Source of the DNA: Oreohelix idahoensis
Lineage: Eukaryota > Mollusca > Gastropoda > Stylommatophora > Oreohelicidae
Direction of reading: 5' to 3'
Assembly: GCA_024509875.1 (NCBI GenBank)
Contig: JAMPIV010016262.1
Span: forward strand, 446,501 to 510,500
DNA: 64,000 bases
A program made the position numbers and the translations under genes. Numbering within the stretch: position 1 is the first letter of the stretch; every line of letters begins with the position of its first letter. Below, in pieces: positions 48,701 through 60,700 of this stretch. The notes beneath the pieces are model-generated. The model was not told the DNA's origin and ran no database searches. It saw only the letters and a list, made by a program, of their open reading frames with translations.

Positions 48701-51700
48701 TTCTGTAATATTGTCTATGGAGTCAGTTTTACAGCTACATAATACACTCATAGCCCCGTGTAGTTTGGGGGGAGGGGGAAGGGGCTCTTATGAGACAAAG
48801 AGAGAATAAGACTGCTGCTCCCTCAGGCATGACGTACGAGGTGACCAATGGGAGGTTGTGTATGAGGCTGGCAACCTCATCTTGTCAAACAAATTGCTGC
48901 ATGAGAGTGTGAAGGTTTTGTGCAGGCTTCCAGTAAAGGTGCCAGCTGTGCAGTGATGGCTGCATGCTCCATTGGGAACAAAAAGACAAATGATGATGAT
49001 ACACTCGAAACATGTTTTACATATTACACTTGTTTAGAGTGCCTCGTTCAATATTATACACTTACTTGCGTTTGTTTGATATTTTAAACTTTGTTTTTGA
49101 GTGTATCATTTACTATTAACCTTATTTATATTGTATTGTTCCGTATTAACAGTGTCTCGAGTGTATCATTCAGTTGTAAAACTCATGTCATTCCAGTTTT
49201 TTTATTATGTTTTTTTTGTGTGCTTTATTTTCAAGTTTAGTAGCATCCCCATTTATTAATTTAACATTGTCTGTTCACCTTCCTCTCTGTGGTTTCCTTG
49301 TGCTGTAGACAGATCATATGTATTTGAAGGCTTGTAATCTTTGCTGATTTGACTGAGTAATGTAGAGGTTTCCTTTTATTTTCTGCCACTCTGTGTTGCT
49401 CTCACCAACTTCCTTTTCTCTTATCTCCTTTGGAGACATTTGCAGCTTAATGACAAACATGATATCACAAAGTATCAGATTTGGTGTAAAGTTTGAGTGG
49501 AATGAAATGAGTAAAGTCATAGGTGTGCAGCCACAGTTGAACCTGTAGGGACTTTCATTTTCAGTTGCAGCCAGATCCCCACCTCTCCGTCAACATTCGA
49601 CAACTGAGTACTTGCCATACATGATCCACAGTCGGTCTCCACCAGGACTGCTGCCCTTGTTTCCTTCCTACTCCCTCTGTCGGCTGGGACCAAGTAATCA
49701 GTACTCCCACATGATGGGTAAGAATTACCCTAGTCGAGATCTTAGTTCTTCTGTTTGTTTATATCACACAGGGTGTTTATATCACACAGGGTGTTTATAT
49801 CACACAGGGTGTTTATATCACACAGGGTGTTTATATCACACAGGGTGTTTATATCACACAGGGATATGTTTTGTGCATTCATCAGAGGAGCAGACGTGTA
49901 CAACAACTTGATGATATTGTTTTAGCAGTTTAACAAAATGTTAACATTTCGTTGATTTTAACAATGATTAAGGGTTTATATAAGTTGTACATATTTTGAA
50001 AAATAAATTTTGTACACTTGAACAATGATGCCAGAAAAAAACAAAATCTTTGATGCAAGAAGTGTTCTCTAGTGTTGCATAAACCAACTGTTGTCATGGA
50101 AATTAGTTTGGAAGTCACAGAGAAGTGGTTGTGCTAAAATGTGTTAAGAATCCCCAGGACAGCTAAAACAAAAGGGTCATGAAGATGTGAGGCTATTATG
50201 CACAGAAAGTAGTTGGAAAGATCAGAAAGAGGTACTGTATTGGGCAAGTTTTATGAAGAGAAATAGAATGCAGGCAAAATTAATGGAAAGAAGGACAATG
50301 AACAGAAAAGGCAAAAATTTAGATAATATTCTGACATTGGCATAGAAAAGAATCAACAACAGAATTAAAAAGGAACACCAGGGACTCTGTGGAGAGTTAT
50401 AGAGAAACATGATCAATTTTACCAGTTGGCATGACCATGGTCGTGATTTAGAATTTATTTGCATACAAAGTGTTGCAAAGTTCGGGTGAGCTTAGAGTAT
50501 TTACAACAATTCAAATTTGTCAGTGGACTATATAGTAGGACATTTTCCAACATACGTTACTGTTTCTATCAATACAGGGTTGGATTTACCAGGATTTCTG
50601 CCTGGAAGCAACTTTCTGCTGCCTTGGGATATCTCTGTCAAGTCTGAACAAGAAAAATGGCCAACAGTGTCAGAGACTTTTGGAGCAGTCAAGAAACGTC
50701 AGCTGAGAAAATTAGCAAAAGGTATAATTTAGTTTAAACCTTAAAGGTCAAAGTAAAGTATAAATTTCTATGCAACCTGAACAGGTTTTTATTGTTTTTG
50801 TACAATTATGTGATAAGTTGCTTCAGCTATAGCATTTCCAGAGGTGTATTAACTTCTAGAGAAGATGGATAGGACACACATTGAGGAAACCTGTTGATAG
50901 CATTGCAAGGCAGTCCTTACTTTAAAATCCTCATGGTAAGAGAGGTAGAGGTAGTGCCCAATGGGCTGATCACCCGTTGGCTTGTCACACCGATTACGGA
51001 AACAACGGCAGATGGATCTATTTGTTGTTGCCCTAAAGACGCCGCTAGGCGTGATGGGAAACTACAACAGAGAAAATCAATCTGCTGTTGCCCTTAAGAC
51101 GCCACAAGGCGTGGTGGCCTCTGACTGCTTGGTCGGTCTTTGGCTAAGGACGGAAGAAGAAGAAGAAGAAGAAGAGAGGTAGAGGAAGACCAAAGAATAC
51201 CTGGAGAAGAGAACTGGAGACAGATATTATGGAGGTAAAGAAGACATGGATAGACCTTGAGATGATGGTACGGGACAGGAAGGCTTGGCATAAGTTTGTT
51301 GAAAGTCTGTGCTTCTTGTGGAGTTGAAGGGTGATGATAGCTTCTAGCTTGTATAGTTAAATGGTAGCATTTCCAGAGGTGTATAGTAGTTTCTAACTTG
51401 TAGTGTTTCCAGAGGTGTATAGTAGTTTCTAACTTGTAGTGTTTCCAGAGGTGTATAGTAGTTTCTAACTTGTAGTGTTTCCAGAGGTATAGTAGTTTCT
51501 AACTTGTAGTGTTTCCACAGGTATAGTAGTTTCTAACTTGTAGTGTTTCCAGAGGTATAGTAGTTTCTAACTTGTAGTGTTTCCACAGGTATAGTAGTTT
51601 CTAACTTGTAGTGTTTCCAGAGGTATAGTAGTTTCTAACTTGTAGTGTTTCCAGAGGTATAGTAGTTTCTAACTTGTAGTGTTTCCTGAGGTATAGTAGT

Positions 51701-54700
51701 TTCTAACTTGTAGTGTTTCCAGAGGTATAGTAGTTTCTAACTTGTAGTGTTTCCACAGGTATAGTAGTTTCTAACTTGTAGTGTTTCTAGAGGTGTATAG
51801 TAGTTTCTAACTTGTAGTGTTTCCAGAGGTATAGTAGTTTCTAACTTGTAGTGTTTCCACAGGTATAGTAGTTTCTAACTTGTAGTGTTTCCAGAGTTGA
51901 AAAAAAACAAAAACACACACCCACACAAATAGTAATACGTCTTACAAGGAGAAGGACAAGAAAAACCTACGTTGCGGCCACAAGGCCTTCGTCAGGGACA
52001 GACAAACAAAAGACAGGAGGGAAAGAAAATGAGAATTAAGTAGAGAACATGAAACTATAAAAATAAGAGAAAAAAACTCCCTTTAATATTAAGTCCAGTC
52101 ACATGGGAAGCAAGATGGCTGCCACTAAACCGGAAAGAGGAAGTTGATAGTATATTAAAAATAAGAAATAATAAAAACAAGGACTGGAAAAGAGTAAGAA
52201 AAAAGTAATCAATAAATAAATAATAAATAAAATAAAAAAATAAATAAAATATAAATAAATAAATAATAATAATAAATAAATTTAAAACAAATAAATAAAA
52301 TAAATAAAGAAATAAATAAAATAAAAACTAATAAAGGAAAAAAATAATTAAAAAAAAAAAAAATTTTTTTAATAAAATAAAAATAATAATAATAATTAAA
52401 AAAAAATAAAAAGTAATAATAAGTAAATAAATAAATAAATAAAATTATTAAATTAAAAAAATGGTAATGTTTCCAGAGGTATAGTAGTTTCTAACTTGTA
52501 GTGTTTCCAGATGTATAGTAGTTTCTAACTTGTAGTGTTTCCAGAGGTATAGTAGTTTCTAACTTGTAGTGTTTCCAGAGGTATAGTAGTTTCTAACTTG
52601 TAGTGTTTCCAGAGGTATAGTAGTTTCTAACTTGTAGTGTTTCCACAGGTATAGTAGTTTCTAACTTGTAGTGTTTCCAGAGGTATAGTAGTTTCTAACT
52701 TGTAGTGTTTCCAGAGGTATAGTAGTTTCTAACTTGTAGTGTTTCCAGGTGTATAGTAGTTTCTAACTTGTAGTGTTTCCACAGGTATAGTAGTTTCTAA
52801 CTTGTAGTGTTTCCAGAGGTATAGTAGTTTCTAACTTGTAGTGTTTGCAGATGTATAGTAGTTTCTAACTTGTAGTGTTTCCAGAGGTATAGTAGTTTCT
52901 AACTTGTAGTGTTTCCAGAGGTATAGTAGTTTCTAACTTGTAGCATTTCCAGAGGTATAGTAGTTTCTAACTTGTAATGTTTCAGTCTTGTTGTACCATT
53001 AGCCTTTTACTGTTTAAAATGGCCAAAATCACCAGTGCACAAAGTCTAAGGTGCCATTCAAAATTGCCGATTCCGCCTGTGAAACGTTGTCATTCGTTGC
53101 CATAGTGGAACGAGATCTCGCTGTTAACGAGCTATTTTCATAATTGATCGATATTTAGATTTAAAAAAACTTTTTAAAGACATGGCTTTCCAAGCAATGG
53201 AATCTAAGCTTCAGGAGCTGTGAGGTGACTTGGAATTGGATCAGAATGATGATGATATGGCTGAATCAGATGTGGATATTGATTACAAGCCCGATTTTGA
53301 CTGACAGTGGCGCTGACTAGCATGGATCTAGTTCTGAATCGAATGAAAATAGCAATATTGATGACAGATCGAACGCAGGAGACTTGTTAATACAGCATAC
53401 TGTAATTGAAAATTGTGATTTTTTTAGAACACCCTGAACCTAAACATCCTCTAGGTCTAGATGCCACTCCTTATGATTACTTCAGTTTATTCATAAATGA
53501 AGAGTTTTATGAGATGTGCACAATGCAAACAAATTTGTATGCTGAGCAAAGGCAGAGGAGCAGTGGTGCAGTGGATCAGTATTGGAAACCATGCACAACA
53601 GAGGAAATAAATATTTAAATATTTTCTTGTATATAAATTTTATGTTTGGCATACATATACTGCCTGAACTAGATCTTTGTTGGTCATCTGATGAAAGATT
53701 GAGTTTCAGCTGTTGCCAGTATAATGGCAAAAATAAGATTTAAAAACATCAAACAATACTTTCACATCAACGACTTGGAAAGGGCTATTCCTAGAGGACA
53801 GCTTGGATATGACCCCCTTCACACGGTTTGACATCTAATAGCACTGATAAGTGAAAAAAGTCAGCAATATTATTATCCTGGGAGAGAGCTCAGCATTGAT
53901 GAAGCTGTGATTGCCTTCAGTGGAAGACTTTTCTTCAAGCAATATATTAGAGGCAAGCCATCCCCTTGGGGCATGAAGGTCTGGTGTTGCGCTGATCCAC
54001 GAAATGGCTACATGTGCAATTTCAATTTTTATACTGGCAAATCTGGTTGATGATCCTGTGCCGTGAGGAATAGACCATCATTTGGTTTTAGGTGTTGCTG
54101 ATCCATATCTTTTGAAAGGGACATCATTTTTATTTTGATAATTATCTTTCAAGTGTTCAACTTGCAACCCGCCTTCTTGAACAAAATACTTATTCTTGTG
54201 CCAGTGTTAGAATGAACAGAAAAGGTTGGCCGATCAGAGAAGCAAAAATAAAAAAGAGGAAGCTGAAATGTTTTAGAAAGGAAATCTGGTTGCAACTACT
54301 TGGAATGACAAACGCCAGGTATCTGTGTTGTCAACAAATTGTGATGCAGGAATGACCCAAGTTTCACGTCGCACCAAGGAAGGTAGAAAAGACCATGATA
54401 TTCCCCTACCAGATTATACTTATAACCAACACATGGGTGGTGTTGATCTAGCAGATCATTTCCCGTCATACTACCCTGTTGGTAGAAAGTCTACAAGGTG
54501 GTAGTGTTATTCTCTGCTTTTTTGGTACAAGTGACAAGCATAAATTCTTTTATATTGACAAAGTCAACTTCAACTAAACGCAGAACTGAGGCATCTAACC
54601 ACCTACAATTCCATCTTGGGATTCCTGATGGCTTGAATGGAGCCTGTCAGTGAAAAAAAAGCAGCAAACGAAACACCCCTCTGTTGCGTGATTTATCTCT

Positions 54701-57700
54701 TGTTATTTGAAGTAGGGAGAAGTGATGAAAATATGTGTGAATGAGAAATATATCACGTCTTGCTTTGACGGAATCAGATAACGAAAGGTCAAGATCGACC
54801 GTTTGAATCAATTAGCGCGGCACATCATTACGCCATCATCCCTAGAGACGCCAACCTACTATCGCATTCATTTATAATTAACAATAGTGCAAAACATATC
54901 ATGTTGACTCCAGATAGAAATGTTCCTGCATAGATTAAACTGCTAACAGATCTAAGTGAGGCCAACATGTAAAAATACATAATAATCTTCTTTAACACTC
55001 ACGTAGGAAAAAGCAGTACCAAACATGAACTTCTGCATGGGCGAAAACAGCTGTTTTGTTTGCTCAAAGAACAAAACAAAAAGTCTTCTGGACATTCTGT
55101 AGAGACTGTTTATGGATGTCCAGTGTGCAAAATTCCCCTCTGCAAAGGACTGTGCTGTGCATCATTTTATGAACTGCTGTAAACTATGTCATTTTTAATA
55201 TACATACATGCTATTATCTTTGATAGTAGTGAGGTAACCCAACAAATGTTTAAAAAAAAAATCATTTAAATTTTTTTCCACACTAATGGCATTTTTATTA
55301 CACAATATTTTTACATATTTTTATTATGAATATATTAGGGGATACATAATTCAATTCTGTGTATTTAAAACTAAAGAACATAATTTTAGCTCAATTCGTT
55401 ATTTTTTTAATGTATTTTTTTCAAAGATCTCTATTGCAAACAAATGGAGTCACTTCCCTTGCCTTGGACGTTGAGATAAAAATACAGTAAATTAGGTTGG
55501 GCGGTAAAAAGTTAGCTGCTTGACTTTGATGCACAATGGTATTCATCACTGCCAAAAAAAACAACAACAGTGGTCTAGTCCTGAACTCCTCTGTGTAGGG
55601 ACCATCATGGGAAAGTTAACATATTAACAGAAAAGAGTAAGATAGCCATATACATGGTGTTGAAACCAGGAGGCTAATGCAAATAATATGGGAACAAGTG
55701 TGGATAGAAGTATGAAGAGGTGTTGACAGGACTTCTGGAGGAAACCATACTTCAGATACAAAGTAAATGGTAGAGAGAGAAAAAGAGATATTCCTTAGAT
55801 TTTACTTTCCCTATCATTTCAAACCTCATTTCTGCCACCATATGTATGCTAGCCACAGTGGAAGGTGGAGACACTATGACTACTGTCCGAGTCTTTTTGG
55901 GAATGGAGTATGAGTGCCCCCGTGGACATCGCTTTTTCTGCAGTGGTCCAGACAAAGTCATCAAAGTTTCTTCAAACAGTATTGTCAAGGCAAGTGTAAA
56001 ATATACATAATTGTTATAACTTGGACATTTCCGACTGAAGTTATTGGCTCTCAGGTTGTTATTGGATTATTTTTGTCAGAAGAGTTAATATTGAGAATTC
56101 AGTAACAAGTTGTTTGAAATTTAGTAATATTACTAAAATTATAATGTAACATTTATTAACAGTGAAATGAGTATTTATAATTCATAATTATAATTTATAA
56201 TTGTGAATAAATGAGGCAGAGGATATGACACACACTGAGGAAACCTATTGATAACATTACAAAGCAGTCTTTGTTCTGGAAACCACAGAGTGAGAGCAGT
56301 AGAGGGAGTGCAGATTACACACGGAGAAGAGAACTGAAGACATAAATAATGGGATGTGGAAGACGAGGATAGACCTTGATCTGATAGCGTGTGTGGGACA
56401 GGAAGACTTGCCCTCAGTTTGTTTTAGGCCTATGTTCCTTGGGGAGCTAATGGGTGATAAATGAATGAATGAATACTGAAATTAATATTTAGAATACTGT
56501 AACAGCTACTGAAATTCATATTTAGAAGTAGATAATGGTGAAGTCAGTATTTAGAATCCAGTAGCAGCAACTGAAGTTAAATAGAAGCACCGTTTTCCCT
56601 GTATACAGCAAGAAATTCACAGTTTGCCATTGTGTGTCAGATTAACTGAAATTGTGATCACATCAGTAAGACAAGACTGACACTCCACATTGTCAGTTTA
56701 TTAAATGTTTTAGCTGTTATTGTTGAAAAGGATCGACATCATTGCACTCTGGGGAAACCCATAGGTGCTTACTCTCCCTCACTATATGTTGAAGAGTATG
56801 AATGCTAACTGTTCCTGTAGCTCACTGGTTGTATACATAACGGATGCATCCTCTCATACGTCCATCTCTGCTAGCTTTACGTGTGATGTCAAATTCCAAC
56901 AGTCTTAAGCTTGATGATTCATCTATTGCAGTGTCATTCTCTAACAGGTGATCATTAGCTGTTAAAACTAAAGAGTTTATTTGGTCATTATTGGATTGAA
57001 TATTCTTGTCATATCCAGAAGAGCTGATGACTATTCTTGTATGAAGAAACCACATAGTTTTTCACAAAAATTCATGAATATTTAAAAACATTTTCCTAGA
57101 TATCCATGTTCTCATGCTCCTAATTTTTTCAGGACAATGCCAGCAGACTTGTGCAAATGGATATGCCTCTCTACACATCATGTCACTGCAAGTAAGCCAT
57201 CACATGTCTCTTCACATCTAATGCTGTTATTCCCCTACTGAAGTTGTCCTTACAATTTTAATCAATATTACTCTTAATATTGTTGTTATCTTACATATTT
57301 TCTAGATCTGTTATGAGCATCATCAATTGATGTGCTGTCCTGACTGGCACAGATAACTCGACAGCTTCAATATCCAGGCATTCTGTATCAGTTGAGGCCA
57401 ATATGTGTCAGAAAATTACCACATAGATTAGCAAGAGACATTACACTTGAATGCCCTGTGCAGGTCCGGGGGGGGGGGGGGTCTCTGATGAGATAAAGAA
57501 AGAATAGGCCTACTGTTCCGTTAGGCATGTCTTATAAGGTGACTACCATAAGGTTGTGTATTTACATCACTAAAGTACCTTGTCTAGCATAATCTTTAAA
57601 TTTTGTTTGACCGTTTTCGGCCATAATGAACCAGAGCTGGGGCACTGCACAAAGGATGGCCACCGACCGAGCAAAGTGGAAACAGTTTGTTGCTGTCCTA

Positions 57701-60700
57701 CAAGACGCCACCAGGCGTGATGACCACTGATTGCTTTGACAGTCGGCGGCTAAGGATCAAAGAAGAAATATTTTCCGCCATAGACAGGGAAAGGAAGAAA
57801 AACGTCCCAGTTACAGGATACTGAGTATGACAGGATGCCATGTACATTTTTACTCATGAAAGTAGGACTTATCTATTGATTTTTTTGGGTTAAATCTTGG
57901 AGCTATGTAATATGAAAATTATGTAAACTTAAAACATACTAGAATAGCACCAAGCAGGGTGTGATGTACACACCATTGACAGATATGCTAAGAGAGAAGC
58001 CGGAAGTGTACCACTGTTTGTATGTGGATTGCCATCCCAGGTTTTACTTTCCTTGGTACAAGGCCAGATAATCAAACTAATGTTTTGGCTGTGAATCTTT
58101 GACACCTCTAGCTAGTTATCCTTCAAAAACAACTCACGGACCCCTGTGAGTCATAACATTAGTGATTTAAATTAACAGTGAATGAGCATTAGTTATCTAA
58201 ATTAACAGTGAACGAGCATTAGTGATCTAAATTAACAGTGAATGAGCATTAGTTATCTAAATTAACAATGAACGAGCATTAGTGATCTAAATTAACAGTG
58301 AATGAGCATTAGTTATCTAAATTAACAGTGAACGAGCATTAGTGATCTAAATTAACAGTGAACGAGAATCAGTTAACAATGCCTGTGCAATATTTGTAGA
58401 TAACCAAGAGCAAGTATTCTTTGTCAGTAGCTATGAATGCAAGTGTTCTTTATAGATAATTCTGAATGAATTTTCTTTCTAATTGACCATGAGTGATTGT
58501 TCTTTACATTTGATCGTGGATGAATGAATGTAGTATATCCATACTTGTTTGTGCATGTGTGTTTTTGTAAAAAATTTCTTTTGCTTGTAAAATTTGTACA
58601 AAATGCTTTTCCCCAGACAACCAAAAGGCTGCATGTCACAGATGATGAGAATCTATATTGTCACTCCTTGTGATGTGGTCAACTGTCCACCAGTCAGAGT
58701 GCAGATCAATCCAGCCATTCAACCAGGTCCCTCTCCTTGCCCACAGTTTCATCCCGGGCTGGATTCACCTTTAGAACTACCACTGGATGGCATTTGGGTG
58801 TTCCGCTTACCGTATCCTTATCAGTTACAAATAATTTGTCTTGGTATGTCCACTAACTAGCTCTACCTATAGTGAAACATTGCACAATAAGCTTGGAGGA
58901 GTCACTTGAGCCCCAGGCATAACTCTGGCTTTTACCTGGTTGCTTGTATGCAGGAAGATCTCACTATGGACCCCATGATAGGCAGGGGTAGCTGAGAAGT
59001 AGCTCTGTGTAGGATGTGACGATTCCTTGGGAAAGCCCAGAACAGTATTTTAGCTCTGCATATTTGGAGAGCCGCCTTGGATGGTGGGGAATGCACAGTA
59101 TGCCACCCTCTTCTTCCTCCTAGCTTGGGACCAGTTGTGATGATCCTTTAAGTGCAAGTCAAGCTAGAGAAACTGGAGCTCATGACTTCAACTCATCACA
59201 TTTTGGAATGGCAGGAAAAACCTAGATCTACAGTGTAGGTAATACCAAGGACTCTGCAACTTGGTATTGGCTGCAAAAGAGCTAAAAGCTCAGCAGCCCC
59301 AGTTAAACAACAACTAACTAATGCTGTGCTGAGGGAGGTAGTCATTAAGAATCCAAGTCCAAGTGAGAGCAAACAATTACATTCCTTGATCCAAGTGAGG
59401 GCTAATAATCTCACAACTAGAACTCAATATAAAAATTCTCCTTTTTCTTCAAACACACTCACTTGTCTACTTACATGTGTATGAAGAAAGCAGCAGTCAT
59501 TTTTTTTAAAACAAATTTATTGTGACTCTAAGAATATTCTGCTTGCTCACTTCTGTGAGGCAATGTGCATACATTAACATGGTTAAAATAAAAAAAAAGA
59601 CATGTGCCATGGCTTGTTTGGTGGGTAGTAATTAGAATAGTTGCCTTCCAAGCCAATGTTCTGCATTCAATTCCCAGCAAGGTTACACATTTTTGTAAAA
59701 TATTCGGTTATCTATCTTTAGTTATTATTAGTCTGTTTTGTTAGTTATAGTTTTCAAGTGTCTGTATTTGTTGACAGGCTTACTTGCTCAGTGGGAGGTG
59801 AAATTAAATCAAAAGGAAGAAATTAAATACAGGAAAAATGATGCCATCTTTTGCATTGCAAAATTTGTCACATTAATGTTTGAATATAAAACTAATTGAC
59901 AGTGATAAAAGGTAAGATAAAACTCTGGGGTCAGAGTGGCTAAGAGGTATGACATCCGCCTCAAGTTCTAGACCTACCGGGTTCAATTCCCAGTTGAGGG
60001 AATATAATATATGGACATTTTTTTCAGAACCAGTTGTCCTATTGATGTCATACTCCCCCCTGGTCTCCTGGGTACTGAGATCGGATGCTTAGCCTTCTCG
60101 GATAAGGGCGAAAAAATAGGAAGTCCTGTGTGCAAGTTGCGCATGTTAAAAATCCCTCGGCAGTTGGAAATCGTAAAGAGTAGGCCTATCAGGCCGCTGC
60201 CCTGGCAACATTTTAAAAAATTAGAAATCTACTCACCACAAAAATATTTATAGAATGTGTGATTCCCATATACACACATTGGGATTCTCGCCGTTGCTAC
60301 AGAGTTCATGCACTGTGCTGAGGTTCTCCTTGTGTGATCTAAGGGAGGAGATCGGAGCTCTGATGGAGTTGTCCGTGTGCAATGAAGATAGTCCTTCAAA
60401 CTAAACCAAGATAAAACCATTGAACATGAAGCTTGAATTGGAGTACCCCTCAGTTCCAGTCTGTCTCTATAATGAAAATTCAAGGGCACTGCTTTGTACA
60501 ACTTTATCTTTCTTTCTTTCAGTCCAGTGTCACAGGGGACATAACAACTTTTTAAAAAAAGAAACCTCCTTCCAAGATTAATGTTGTGGTTTTTAGAAAG
60601 GATTTTAATCGCTGAAGGCTAAATTCTTACTTTCTTAGTCGTTCCTCTTCTACCGTGAGGTGTAGAGCTTTGGAAGAGAGAGCGCCATACTATCCTATCG

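Noticed and set aside
58824..58860. SMG8 ending at the TAG at 58858, or the GTATGT donor at 58843
   Set aside because: The conserved C-terminal tail is then missing or out of phase; the GTTACA donor at 58824 matches the phase-2 terminal exon at 61490.
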